DNA of 64,000 bases from Petaurus breviceps papuanus (GCA_028583685.1 JAMXIF010000086.1:14926071-14990070), one strand, 5' to 3'; shown: positions 23,019-36,684, counted from the first letter of the stretch. Numbers and translations: made by a program. The notes: a model not told the origin generated them from the sequence alone.

Positions 23019-23270
23019 ATGGGGCAGCTAGATGGCTCCATGATAGAGTGCTGGGCCTGAAATCAGGAAAACCTGAGTTCAAATTTGACATCAGACACTT
23101 AGTAGCTGTATGACCATGGACAAGTCACTTAACACCTTTTGCTTCAATTTCCTCATCTGTAAAATGAGCTGGAGAAGGAAATGGTAAACCACTTCAGTAT
23201 CTCTGCCAAGAAAACCCCAAATGAAGTCACAAAGAGTTGGATATGACTGAAACAACTGAACAACAACATC
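23019..23270 (+). mobile_element. tRNA SINE with RTE-like tail
   Basis: GGGGCAGCTAGATGGCTCCA, AAATGAGCTGGAGAAGGAAA, AGTCACAAAGAGTTGGATAT and a final GAACAACAAC. Confidence 0.92.
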
Positions 23271-23529
23271 AAAATCTTCATTTTGGCAAACTTTTGGTTT
23301 TTTAAAACCCCTTTGTATAGGGGTGGAGCTAGAAGACTAAAGAAAAATGGAATCATTTTCTATTGCCTGTTTTATTTTTTTTCTTCTCAGTATGGGCAGT
23401 TCTTATGCTGCTGTTGCTGCTGCTGCTGCTAGTGATGGCTACAGGCTGGTGATGTTGCAGTTTAAACCCAGGGATGCCAAAAACTGTTGAGGTGGGGGCT
23501 CTGCCCATCCAAAACTGCTGTGGTTTCAT
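23271..23529. other. Unassigned with a short (GCT)n
   Basis: A (GCT)n run of about eight units at 23408-23432; nothing else recognised. Confidence 0.5.
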
Positions 23530-24175
23530 GATGTGTTGTGGTGGAACCGTCTCAAAGAATTCAGAGTCAGACCACCTCTAATCCAAATATAGGCATTTCT
23601 TGAGATTGATGCCTCTTCATGAAGCAGGCTAAATTCCAAGAAGAACCAGCAGCTTTAGAGAAAGCAAGATGGATTTTTATAGGGTAAAGATGCAATTACA
23701 TAATAGAAATTTACATAGAATAGAGGGATATCATTAATATTAAAAAGGCGGGCGGATTTTGTTAAGGGATTAAGTAATGGAGGAGGGGTCCCATCTATAG
23801 TTTGGTGGTTAAACAGTCTGGTCATTCTGTCCTCCAACTGGCTAGCTATTGTGGTCCTGTCTTGGGCTAGATGGATGATGTGATTGTGATTGAATACAAT
23901 AACACACCTGTTTCTGTGGGAATGGGTCTGGGGGCAGTGACCAGGTAGAGGCAGTAGCTAGGTTCCCATCACATGGACACACCTGCTGTTTCTGTGGGAA
24001 CTAAGAGTTTAGGGACATATCTGTTGTTCCAGTGAGCAGTGAGGCATATAACAAAGAAGTTAGGACACTGGAGTGGGGGGTAGGTAGGTGCAGTGGGCCT
24101 GCTGTTCAGTAGGGCCAGGCCTATAATGAAGTTTGAATATTGGGGCTGGGGACAGCTTCATTAGGATTCCATCAG
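23530..24175 (-). mobile_element. LTR-like fossil, antisense
   Basis: On the minus strand CCCTATAAAAATCC (TATA-like, near 23674-23682) is followed by a leader-like stretch and a decayed poly-A-signal region before GACGGTTCCACCACAACACA. That order fits the U3-R-U5 parts of an LTR. CACACCTG plus GTTTCTGTGGGAA occurs twice in the U3-like part. No internal retroviral genes lie beside it, so it would be a solo LTR. The family is not assigned; the ends are approximate. Confidence 0.5.
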
Positions 24176-24177
24176 TG

Positions 24178-24345
24178 ATACATTATGGTACAGTGTACAG
24201 AACTCTCCATTTAGATTCTGTGGACCTGGGTTCAAATTCTGACTCACTTATCATTTCTCTAACCTTGGACAAGTCCCTTAACATCTCTGCGATTTAGTTT
24301 TCTCATCTGTAAAATGAAGGGGTTGAATTAGATTACATTCCTGGA
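24178..24345 (+). mobile_element. MIR-type SINE relic
   Basis: CTGTGGACCTGGGTTCAAAT, CTAACCTTGGACAAGTCCCT and CTCATCTGTAAAATGAAGGG. Confidence 0.8.
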
Positions 24346-24599
24346 AAAGGGACTAAAATAAAATTTAAAAGTTTAAAAAAAATTAAAAAAGTAAGATCCT
24401 ATAAGTAGAGTATTACCTATATGAGAAACTTTCTATACAAGCACAAAGGAGCTTGACCTTGAATGAGGTGAATGAGAATAAGAGGGAATCTGTTTTGAGC
24501 CCCATGTCTGAATGGTATGCAGAGAACTGAAAAATGAGAAAGAGACACATGGCTTTAGAGGAAATACTTTGGAAGATAGAATTAGAAGAACAAAAAAAG

Positions 24600-24748
24600 G
24601 AGGCAGCTAGGTGGCCGTCAATAGAGTACCAGCCCTGGAGTCAGGAGGACCTGAGTTCAAATATGACCTCAGACACTTAACATTTACTAGCAGTGTGACC
24701 TTGGGCAAGTCACTTAACCTCAATTGCCCTGCCCTCCCCCCTTCAATA
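24600..24748 (+). mobile_element. tRNA-derived SINE, A-tailed
   Basis: GGCAGCTAGGTGGCCGTCAA, CTGGAGTCAGGAGGACCTGA and GTGACCTTGGGCAAGTCACT. A perfect 13-bp duplication, AGAAGAACAAAAA, lies at 24584-24596 and 24749-24761. Confidence 0.92.
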
Positions 24749-24761
24749 AGAAGAACAAAAA

Positions 24762-25419
24762 TATCCTTTCTTTGGAAACCTACAACAGGTTGAGTACAAA
24801 TCCTTTTGGAATTTTTTTTTTTGGTACCAAATTAGAGTGTGAGGGGAAAACTATGACCAAGTTTTACAAGGCTTGTTGTTTACCCTAACAGCACTCTGGG
24901 GAAAAGAGGCAGGTAGCAAGTATTTTTTATCTACTAGTAGGATGCAAAATTACTTCTGGATGTTTTCCTGGTCCCAACTTCTGATTACCAGTCTCTAATT
25001 AGATTGAGGTGTGTTAGTGTTGGCAGATGAGTGAGTACTGTATTTGTTCTTGTATGAGTTGAAATTATGAGTTCCATGTAACCTTATTTCCAAGCCTTGG
25101 AGTTTAGCCCAGACTTGAAAGTTATTAGTTATTATGTGTTATCTGAAGGGAGTCATTTAACATATAAACTGAAAAGCACTGGCTATGCCTGTTGGAACTC
25201 ACTGTCATGCCATTAATGTACCCCATGGGGCCCCCAACACAACAGATCTCTTAGAAAAGCCACATTCAGGTTCAAGGGACTAGCTGGTTCAGCATCCACG
25301 CAGAACCACAGCTCACAAGCCCCCAGAGTGGCGATTTCTTTTGCTAGTCAGTCAAAGGACATACTAGCTCAAAACAAAAGACATTTAATTATGTATTATA
25401 GTAAATAAAGTGACTAAAG
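24762..25419. other. Unassigned
   Basis: No recognised feature. Confidence 0.45.
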
Positions 25420-25860
25420 AAGAGCCCTCATAGATATAACCCCACAGACGAACACACTTAACTTAGTTAAGGCCTCATTACCACCTACCTTGAAGATCTT
25501 CCTGCTTTTAACTCTCATTCTGCTCCACTCCTTAGTGCTGCTGCCAGACTTTCTTCTCCTCTGTTCAAAAATCTTCAAGGGCTTCCTCTTTTCCATTGAG
25601 TAAAGTTTAAATTCCTCTATATGACATTCAAGGCTCTCCATCATCAGGTGCCACCCCACCTTCCCAGACTTATCTCATATTTCGCCCCTCTTTGCACTTT
25701 GTTCCAGCCAAACTGGCCTACTCTCTGCCCCATCACCCATGGTGTCCTCTCATACCACTAGCTTGAGTCAAATGAGGCTATAAGCTCTGACCCTCAATGT
25801 GGCCTAGCCCTAGGGATTCACACCTGTGTGTCTTGACTCACTTTGTTCCCTGTGCTTGGA
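25420..25860 (+). mobile_element. L2 (or L2-like) LINE fragment
   Basis: Decayed ORF2 end and 3' part: CATTCAAGGCTCTCCATCAT, CACCCCACCTTCCCAGACTT, CCAGCCAAACTGGCCTACTC and a final GTTCCCTGTGCTTGGAATAA. Confidence 0.65.
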
Positions 25861-25864
25861 ATAA

Positions 25865-26005
25865 TGATAACTCAAATTTATGTATCAGTTTGGAGGTTTA
25901 TAGACAATTTGACTCAGACAACTGCATGTTCACTATTTGGCTCCAACATTATTTCAAACAGGTAACTGAGTCTCATAAAGTAACTTGCCTATGTTTTACT
26001 TAATT
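25865..26005 (-). mobile_element. MIR relic, antisense, degraded
   Basis: The order of ATGATAACTCAAATTTATGT, AACTGAGTCTCATAAAGTAA and CTTGCCTATG follows an antisense MIR core. Confidence 0.5.
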
Positions 26006-26599
26006 TTTTCCCCTCCAGCATCTCTCATGGACAGGCACAATGGACAGAGGTTGATTTTGTTGTGAAGGACAGAGTCGGGCTCTAGGCCTCTTGCAGTGTA
26101 TTGATGAATCTTGCTCTGAAAAGCAGACTTGTGTTCCTGAGGAAGGGATAGTGCTTGCCTAGTTCTCTTTGCTGTCTGTATCCACCAGCTCAGGGATTGT
26201 AATAAGCTCAGAAGTTCAAGTAAAGTAAAAACAAAACAAAAAAACTTCTCACAGAATGATTGGAAAGATTATTGGCCAGCCAGTGGGGGAGGTGGGGAAG
26301 GAGAGACGGTGACCGAGAGGACCGGTCTTGGTTCCAGTCTCCGCTCCAGTGATGAGGAGGAAAAAAATTACTGCCATGATCCATGAGCCAGTTCCTTCAA
26401 TGTCAATAGCAGTCAGAGACTTCCTGGAAATATCAATACTTGTCCAAAGAAATAGGGTAGCGTGGGTGCCAGGAAGCCCTGAGAAGACCAGTAACAGTCT
26501 GGGAAGTGTGCTCCCTGCCTAAGTCAGCCTTCGGAAAGGAGAGAACTGAGAAGAGTCATTTTCATCTCTCGTGTCTAAAATGAAGGAATTGAAATGGAG
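26006..26599. other. Unassigned
   Basis: No recognised repeat or gene; the 64-aa ORF at 26328 matches nothing I know. Confidence 0.45.
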
Positions 26600-26980
26600 G
26601 GCTTCTGAGGCCTCTTCTAGCTCTGGATTCATGTGTGGCTTGGGTCAATTCGTTAAACTTCTCTGGGCCTCAGTTTCCCCATGTGTAAAATAAAACAGTT
26701 GGTCTAGATTGGGGGCAGGGAACCTGTGGCCTTGAGGCCACATGTGGCCCTCTAGGTACTCAAGTGAAACTGGATTCAGTCAATGGGCTGCCCTTGAGGA
26801 CCTAGAGGTAACCTCAAGGCTGCAGGTTCCCCACCCTGGTCTAGATGGTCTCTGGATCAATAATGCTGTGTATATACTAAGACCTCTCTGGACCTGTTTC
26901 CTCATCTGTCAAGTGTGGGAGATGGACCAGGCAGTCTCTAGGGTCCCTTTGTGGTCTCAATCTGTTATCCTATGCCCAAG
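26600..26980 (+). mobile_element. MIR-type SINE relics, interrupted by a hAT-like MITE
   Basis: Left part: GGGCCTCAGTTTCCCCATGT and GTAAAATAAAACAGTTGGTC. Right part, after the MITE: GGTCTCTGGATC, then a second copy with CTGTTTCCTCATCTGTCAAG and GTTATCCTATG. Confidence 0.72.
26710..26838. mobile_element. 129-bp hAT-like MITE
   Basis: It has long imperfect terminal inverted repeats: left TGGGGGCAGGGAACCTGTGG and CCTTGAGG, then CTCTAGGTACTCAAG; the right end read in reverse gives CAGGGTGGGGAACCTGCAGC and CTTGAGG, then CTCTAGGTCCTCAAG. A perfect 8-bp duplication, GTCTAGAT, lies at 26702-26709 and 26839-26846. An 8-bp duplication and a CAGGG-type end are typical of the hAT superfamily. It has no coding capacity, so it was moved by another element's transposase. 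Confidence 0.85.
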
Positions 26981-27009
26981 TCATCAAGGTGAACTTGGGT
27001 AAGTTGTTT

Positions 27010-27212
27010 AACTTAGAGAGATGGTGTGTCCCAGTGTATGGAGTGCTTGGACTTGGAGGTAAAAATATATGGGCTCTTATTAACTGACATATTAACCTTG
27101 GGCAAGTCACTTAATATCTCTGGGACTCAGTTTCCTTATCTATAAAATGAAGAAGGTTGGACTAGATGATCTTCCAAGTTCCCTTCCAAGTCTAAATGGA
27201 TAATCCAATATC
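27010..27212 (+). mobile_element. MIR-type SINE
   Basis: CCTTGGGCAAGTCACTTAAT, CAGTTTCCTTATCTATAAAA, GGACTAGATGATCTTCCAAG and CTTCCAAGTCTAAATGGAT. Confidence 0.82.
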
Positions 27213-27653
27213 AGAGACATTCTTAAATTTTTTTGAAGTTGAAGGAATGGAGGCAGAAGGAAAGGGCAGGAGACTTGGGTTGGAAATGTGGAAGACTACA
27301 TTTTGAATAGAGAAGGAGGCAGCATGTCAGGTCCTGTGGGTCCCCATCAACTTCTGTGACTTTTTACAAATACTGTATCTTTCAGAGTTACTTCAATAAT
27401 TCAGACAAATCATGGCCTCACAAATGTGAGCGTGCACTACAGTGGCATAAATAACAACCCATCCAGACTTTCCCATCCCATGCTATTTTTGCTTGCGGCA
27501 TCACATATATTCTTCAGAGGACCTACTCGTGTCTCCGGAGGCTTTCTTCTACATCCCTATCAGTGTAATACCAAAGCAGTTCAACTATTATCACTCACTC
27601 TTTCTTCAAGTCTGGGCCTTCTCCCTTTCCAGTTGTATATAACACACTAGCTT
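27213..27653. other. Unassigned
   Basis: No recognised feature. Confidence 0.45.
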
Positions 27654-27671
27654 AGAAAGATAGATAGATGG

Positions 27672-27836
27672 GGGGCGGCCAGGTGGCTCAGCGAGTAAGA
27701 GCACCGGCTCCAGTGTCGGGATGACCTGGATCAAATCAGGGCTCAGATACTCAGCACCACACCCAGAAATAATAACTGGCCGTGTAACCTTGAGCAAGTT
27801 ACTTAACCCCAATTGCTTTAAAAAAAAAAGAAAGAA
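27672..27836 (+). mobile_element. WSINE-like monomer inserted in a GATA tract
   Basis: GGGCGGCCAGGTGGCTCAGC, GAGTAAGAGCACCGGCTCCA, CACACCCAGAAATAATAACT and a long A-tail. A perfect 18-bp duplication, AGAAAGATAGATAGATGG, lies at 27654-27671 and 27837-27854. It is a well preserved, right-arm type copy. Confidence 0.93.
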
Positions 27837-27935
27837 AGAAAGATAGATAGATGGATAGATAGATTAATTGATAGATTTATCTATTGACAGTTTGATAGAA
27901 AAAAAGAAAGACTGATAGGTAGATAGAAAAATAGA
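27837..27935. repeat. (GATA)n-like tract
   Basis: Mixed GATA, GAAA and GATT units continue the target site of the SINE. Confidence 0.85.
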
Positions 27936-28080
27936 TAATTTGTTAAGCACTTATATACCAGACATTGTACTATAAGTGAAGAGTACAAATACAAGAAAAC
28001 AATATATTCCCTGCCCTTAAGGGGCTTCCATTCTAACAAAGGAGACAAGACAAAAAGGAGAATCAGAAAGGGGGATGGGG
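27936..28080 (-). mobile_element. L2 3' end, antisense
   Basis: GTTAAGCACTTATATACCAG, GTACAAATACAAGAAAACAA and CCCTGCCCTTAAGGGGCTTC. Confidence 0.78.
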
Positions 28081-28844
28081 AGTAGCAGTATGGTTTGGAA
28101 CTTGAGTCTGGGACATTAAGTAGAGGCCTGTTTTTTAGGAAAGATAAAGTTAAAGCTCATCTTTTAGTGCCCAAGGTAGCTCTAGAATCAGAGTACATGG
28201 TTCCTCTGACGATGATGGCTAGAGTAGAGGTGGTATGATCTGGGATTGCCTGGGTTATGCCCATATAGCCAGCAGGGATGCTCCATCCTGTGCCTAAGGT
28301 ATGGCTAGCATTCTGTCTTCAAGGAGATGAGGCACAGAAGATGGTTATATGCAGGCAGCTATTTATACCTTCCCTCCTTCCACCTTCCTTTCTTTTGTGC
28401 CATTTGCTCTTAAACAAAATGTGGTTGGAATTGAAAGTTGCATTTCCCTTTGAGAAAGGTCAACATACTTTGTTCCAGGGTTAAAAAGATTGAGCTATAG
28501 GGACAAGACTGGCATGAGGCCAAGGATTAGAGAACCTTGTGGCCAAGTGCTTGTGTTGCCCTGTGTAGCAGGTGCACTGTCCTCAGTAGAGGCCCCTGGG
28601 GCACTCTGAGGTCCCTGTACTGAAAGAAAGTCAGATGCTGGGTGTTAAAGACTGAGAGGCATGGGAGAACCTTTCACAAAATTCTCAACTGAGAAAAACC
28701 AACAACTGAATTTCGCTGATAGCTTTCAGATGGATTTCAATCTTCTGAAGGGCTTCTGTTCTGACTTGGAAGTTAATGAAATATATGGGGGGCTTGAGAG
28801 GAAAGAAGAGAGTTAACCATATTGATGCCAGAAAAGGAGAACAG
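28081..28844. other. Unassigned
   Basis: No recognised feature. Confidence 0.45.
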
Positions 28845-29410
28845 AAGGATGTTCATTTTATAAATGAGCAAATTGATGCCCAAGAGTTTGTATGACTTCT
28901 CCAAGGTCATACCAGTAGCAAGTGACAGAGCTGAGATTCAAACACAAATCTTTTGAAATAGTATTTAATTTTCCCTCCAGTTATATGGAAACAATTTTTA
29001 ACATTAATTTTTACAAAATTTTGAATTCCAAGTTTTTCTCCCTTCTTCCCTCCCCTTCCCTTTTCCTAAAGTGGTTACAATCTGATAGAGATTATTCATG
29101 GGCAATCATGTAAAGCATATTTCCACATTAGTCATGTTGTGAGAGAAGAAAGAGATCAAAAGGACAAAACCCACAAAAATAAAGAAAGTGAAAATGGTAT
29201 GCTTCAGTCTCCATTTAGCCTCCATCAGTTCTTTCTTTGGAGGTGGATGGCATTTTCCATCATGAGTCCTTTGGAATTGTCTCGGATCACTGTGTTGCTG
29301 AGAAGAACTAATCACTCATAGTTGGTCATCACACAATGTTGCTGTTACTGCAAACATGAATCTTCTGACCTTCATTCCTATGTTCTTTCCATTATATTAC
29401 ACTGTTTGGG
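28845..29410 (-). mobile_element. MIR relic, antisense, split by an L1
   Basis: Left part: ATGAGCAAATTGATGCCCAA, CAAGGTCATACCAGTAGCAA and GACAGAGCTGAGATTCAAAC. It continues right of the L1 with CTTCTGACCTTCATTCCTAT and TTTCCATTATATTACACTG. Confidence 0.78.
28957..29350 (-). mobile_element. L1 3' end inserted in MIR
   Basis: CAATTTTTAACATTAATTTT begins the antisense UTR, followed by CACATTAGTCATGTTGTGAG, CCATCATGAGTCCTTTGGAA and ACACAATGTTGCTGTTACTG. The flanks repeat imperfectly: CAAACACAAATCTTTTGA at 28939-28956 and CAAACATGAATCTTCTGA at 29351-29368. Confidence 0.88.
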
Positions 29411-31417
29411 CAAGCGCAGTAAATGAGTGAACCCTTTCATCTTCCACCCCATCATTCTTTTTTCTTCCTTCCTCTCTCTGTGACAAAATGTCAGCTTGCT
29501 TTGGGAAGAAAGGAAGACACTAGATATAAAGGATCATGCCAGGATGGGATTTTCTGTTCCCTGAAGTCCTTCCCCCCATTCTCTCACTCTGCAGGTAAAT
29601 AAGTATCAATCCTAAGATGAATTTGTCCAGGCATGGATACAACTTTGTGAATTTTAGAAGATGATGGGTACCATTGAGGGTAAGCAGAAGTGGGATAAGA
29701 TTTCTTCCATTCTTTCTCTTATTTTTTCCTCCTCCCATTCCCTCCTTACCATCATATCCTGCAGCCGCAGACCCCTACTGCTTACTGGCAATGGGATAAG
29801 GTGATTAGTGAGAACCAGAGCTTAGACAGGGCAAAGACATTGGTGGGGAGGGTCCCAAGAAGCAGTGACATTGGAATGGTAATGCATTCCATAGCAGCAT
29901 TAAAGAAAGAGAGAAACTAAGGAAGTAAAAGTCATATCAGAAAAAGGGGAAAAGAGATCTTGGGATACAGCCACAGGCTGGGTCTTCATATATAAGGAAC
30001 ATAGGAGCTAAGACTGGCTATATTCCCAAAGGAAAGACCAAGAGACAAAGAAAAGAATAGGTACTGAACCAGATGCTTCTTTTTCTCAGAGTTTTATCTC
30101 TATTCTAATTATCTTGAGTTTGTAGAGGTCATACCAAACAATTTGTTCAGTGAAAAATATCAATGTGAAGAACAAAATTTTGACACAGTCCCCTATTTTG
30201 TTTTTGATGAAACATATTATTTTGTGACATTAGAAAGAGGTGTGATTGGTTCTGAGTGTTTTCAATCAAACTCATTTCCCCCCTCTTTCCCAGAATCTCA
30301 TTTTAAAGCCCAACAGTAGGCTTTCCATTTCACATCTGTGAGGGACGCAATGAGTGCACAGGGCAAGCAGCCTTTGGGTAATGACAATAGGTAATATGAG
30401 CTTCTTGCTTCAACTGCCTTTATGCCTGCTGTTTATTTCTGAGGCTGCAGTTCTGTGCTGTTGAGTTTTCCTCCCTTCAGTCTGACTCATTCTGAATCAC
30501 ACAGAGCACGTTCTTGCTGAGATGGGGCACACGAAACAGAGGGCTGCCAGGGCTCGTTCCGTACCATTAAGCTATTGTGGGAGTCGTTCTACTAGAGATG
30601 TCTGTTGTGCACTCGGTACAAAAAGCTCGAGAGTTTGTGGGTGGTGCATGGGAGGATCCAGGCAGAGGGGAGAAGGGTTGTACAGGAGGAATTACTTTTT
30701 ATTCTTTTTTTTTTCCCCTTTCTTGCTAGGGAAATATGCAATAGGAGATCACGAATATATGCTAATCCCTTTCACTGATTACAGGTGAGGATTCTATGTG
30801 GACAATTCTAATGATGCTATTAGAAAAGTCCTTTCTGTATCCGTCTAGCATCAATGTGGGATAATATGACCAGAGGGATGTGCTTGGTGGGTTAATGCAC
30901 CCCTGTAAAGGTCCCTAAAGAAACAGCTACGTGAGCATTCTAAAGATCGGCATACAGCATTCCAAGTTTTCCAGGGAGAGGAGTTCCTTACCTCTGTGGC
31001 AAGAAAATATTACCAAATGACATTTTCTTGATCATCACTTTCCTTAAAGTCAATTTCCTTGTCATCCTTCCACAGGGGATTAGAGGATGATACCCTAGAC
31101 AGTAAGAAGGAGTGTGATCTTCAAGGATATAGGGAGGTTTCCGTTCATTAAGAACCCACTGAGGCTGAACATGTCGCACATTCTGACAAATTTAATCCAG
31201 CAAAGGAGTGTCCCTGCACCCAGTGAGAGAAAGGCATTTTCACAGAGCAAGGAAAGGGGCCATTATGGCAATGGGGGAAATCATCTGTTTATTTATCCCA
31301 CAGATCATAAGTTTTGTGTGGGTGGGAGAATAGGGAGACTGGTAAGAAGAGAATTTATGAATGCTGTATTTGGAACACAGAAAGAAAGAAACAAAGGGCA
31401 TTCAATTATTAAACCTT
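29411..31417. other. Repeat-poor 2-kb stretch
   Basis: I see almost no interspersed repeats here, unlike the rest of the window. Overlapping ORFs occur but match nothing known. A candidate exon lies at 30730-30784 and is listed separately. Confidence 0.55.
30730..30784 (+). other. Candidate 55-nt exon with strong splice signals
   Basis: A pyrimidine tract of about 28 bases (ATTCTTTTTTTTTTCCCCTT and TCTTGCTAG) ends in AG at 30729, and CAG|GTGAGG forms a near-ideal donor at 30784/30785. Only one frame is open, reading KYAIGDHEYMLIPFTDY; the other two contain stops. The length is not a multiple of three. I do not recognise the peptide. It could be a cassette exon of a gene spanning this window, a noncoding exon or chance. 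Confidence 0.3.
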
Positions 31418-31595
31418 TTCTTTGTGACCCAGGGCAAGTCACTTAACCACTCTCAGCCTCAGTTTCTATATCTGTAAAATGGAGATAATAATAGGAACCT
31501 ATCTTAGATGATTGTTTTGAGGCTCAATGAAATAATTTATGTAAATCACTTTTCAAGCTTTCAAGCACTAAATAATGTCTTCTATTATTATTATT
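31418..31595 (+). mobile_element. MIR/CORE-SINE
   Basis: GTGACCCAGGGCAAGTCACT, CAGTTTCTATATCTGTAAAA, GGAGATAATAATAGGAACCT and TATTATTATT at the end. Confidence 0.85.
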
Positions 31596-32404
31596 AATAG
31601 TAAAGCATTAAAGTTCAATTGATTTACCTTAGCAGTAGCAGCAATTAAGAACTGGATTTACTAATGTTATAGGTGTAGAGGCATTGATAAAAACAATTAC
31701 TCGTTAATATCAAGCAATCTGAATAAAGCATGTGATTGGCTCTGAAATAACATTTTTAAAAGGTGTGTGTTTGTGTCTTACATTTAGAAGAAATGCACAA
31801 ACTAGAGAAATGGGAGATAGAGACTGGGGAAAAGATAGCACATCTTTGAGTCACTGCAAGTCTTTTGATTTGAAAGCCCCTCCATAGTTGCAAGCTAGAA
31901 GAAAGGACTCCCCCCCCCCCGAAAAAGTATAGCTTGTAGTGAAATCCATTATCTGCTTCCTCTGAATTCAGTTCACACACAACCCTCTCATAGGCTATGA
32001 GGAGGTTCAATCTGTTCCAGCACAATAACCACAATCCATTAAACTCTATTCTCTGTAGCCTTTGTTCCCAGTTACTGTTCCCGCATTCTGTATTTGGGAG
32101 AGAGAGAGTTTAAAAAAAAAACACAAAAAATGAAAACCATACTGACTTTATATATGGACAATCAGTTTAACTCCTTCAGTGTAGTCTTGATTCTATTATC
32201 CCAAATACAACATACATGTTGCAGGGCAAAGATAATATCATGAAAAGGAGATAACAAAGAATAAAGTCTGTTGGTTGATAGAATTGCATTAGCTATTGAA
32301 ATTCCTCCAAGAGGTTTTTGACCATATCTGCCCCATGGGGCAAAGAACTGAGTCAGTCATCCGAATAATTTAAACCCCCAAACTTCCACTTGAAATATCT
32401 AGAT
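31596..32404. other. Unassigned
   Basis: A short poly-C at 31911-31920; otherwise nothing recognised. Confidence 0.45.
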
Positions 32405-32540
32405 GTTGTTTGCTTCCTCCATTAGACTGTGTGCTGTTTGAGAGTAGGAAAAGTCTTTTGTCTTTATTTGTATCCCTGGAGCTTAACACATTGCCTGACA
32501 CAGAAGGTGCTTAATATATGCTTGTTGATTTGACTTTTAA
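32405..32540 (+). mobile_element. L2 3' end
   Basis: CTCCATTAGACTGTGTGCTG, TTTGTATCCCTGGAGCTTAA and GTGCTTAATATATGCTTGTT. Confidence 0.88.
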
Positions 32541-33029
32541 AAACCAGTCCTAATTGGAAATTGTTCTAATCCACATTTTATATGTAATAATGAACACAAC
32601 AGAAAAGGATGTTTTAGCTCATACTTGAAAATGAATTGCTAAATCTTCGGGTGGTTGTAGATAAAAAGGGAAAGATGTCTTTGGAAAAGATGAGAAAAAT
32701 CAAGGAAAATTGTGTACCACACGGTCTCCAGCTATCTGTGTGAAATGAAACATGGAAACATCTGCATTGCAGATGAAACCCAGAACTGAGAAAATAGTAG
32801 GCAATCTCTGAGACAGATCTCTGATAAAAGAAAAACCAAAAAATGAATGAATGCCAGCATGTTTTTGAGCCCTGGAAACATACTCAAAACATAAATAGCT
32901 TCAGAGAACACTTATTAATGTTCCTAACGTTAATTTTTTGATAAAATGTTTCAAGGTTTTGTGGGTGCACTGTTCACTCTCTCTAATGCTACACAGGGGA
33001 AACCCCTCCATGTCACAGTCTTTCTGTGC
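32541..33029. other. Unassigned
   Basis: No recognised feature. Confidence 0.45.
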
Positions 33030-33200
33030 TGCTGTGGCTGAAAAAATTCACCCAATATCCAAACTTCTGATGATAAAAATTTTCAGATTTAGCTAGAATG
33101 GTCCTTGGATGACAGATACAGAGTCCATTGCTAGACCTGTATTGAAGCTCTTTTAGCCTATGTCCCAATGCAAATTTAGAAAGGCTTAGGATATCAAGGT
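33030..33200 (+). repeat. Unclassified interspersed repeat A, copy 3
   Basis: TGCTGTGGCTGAAAAAATTC, then TTTCAGATTTAGCTAGAATG and GTCCTTGGATGACAGATACA follow the order of the other copies. Confidence 0.6.
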
Positions 33201-33774
33201 CCAGTATAAGAAAACAAGGAACAGGAGTCAAGATAATAAAGCAAGCCAGCTTTATTGAGGCAACATATTTACAATATGAAAGCAGTCAGGGAGGACAAAG
33301 GTCTGATCTGCTGGAGTTTGGGTGCTCCCTCATTCCATATTGGAGACCTAGAAGGAAGGTAACACCCCAACCAGTAAAGTTTGGTATGTTTTTAATAGAT
33401 GTCTTTTTATTAGAAGTGGGCATTTGAGGGAAGGGATCAAGGAATCTAAACCTGGAGACCGATGCTGATTCATGCTAGTGGGAGGGAGAGAAGACTCCAG
33501 GGGAAATGATGAACTTTCAGCTGATGAGAATCTTTGGGCCATTACTTTTGGTATTATTGTGACAGGGTGACTCAGGGGTTTTGAGCTTCCCTAGGGCTTC
33601 TTCATTTATTGGGGCAGTAAATTTGTTATTAAGGTCATTACAATCTAATAGCATTGGTGCTTTGTTATTATAGCCTTTAAGAAGACAGGGTCATCTTTGA
33701 GCTATAATGGGGCATTGTTGACTTTAGAAAAAATATAATTTTAAGATAATATAATTAGAAATATAATTGTTGGC
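33201..33774. other. Unassigned
   Basis: No recognised feature; GCTTTATTGAGGCAACATAT near 33250 hints at an old element end. Confidence 0.4.
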
Positions 33775-33910
33775 TCTAGAGAGAGAGAAATTGAGTTCAA
33801 ATTCAGTCTCTGACACTGCCTGTGTAACCTTAAGCAAGTCACTTATCCTTTTGGACCTCAGTTTTCCTCATCTGAAAAATGATCCTATGATCATCTACTA
33901 GAGTATAACA
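33775..33910 (+). mobile_element. MIR-type SINE relic
   Basis: GAGTTCAAATTCAGTCTCTG, GTAACCTTAAGCAAGTCACT and CAGTTTTCCTCATCTGAAAA. Confidence 0.8.
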
Positions 33911-33934
33911 ATTATATGAGGGAAACGCAAAGTT

Positions 33935-36485
<2,551 letters not shown>

Positions 36486-36496
36486 GATAAGCACAA

Positions 36497-36665
36497 AATA
36501 TAATTTAAAGCTGGGAAAGATCTTAGATGTTGTCTATTTAAACCATCCTGTTTTATAGATAAGGAACCTAAGGTTTGGAGAAATTAAGCCATACAGGTGG
36601 CAGAGATGGGATTTGAACCCAGTTCCCTTTTATATATATATAGTACTCTTTCCTTTGTACCAGAC
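36497..36665 (-). mobile_element. MIR3-like SINE, antisense
   Basis: AGCTGGGAAAGATCTTAGAT, GATAAGGAACCTAAGGTTTG and GGGATTTGAACCCAGTTCCC. Confidence 0.82.
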
Positions 36666-36684
36666 TCCCTAAAGGAATTAGTTA

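Noticed and set aside
23401-23432. (GCT)n as a disease-type coding repeat
   Set aside because: Short, interrupted and not in a convincing ORF.
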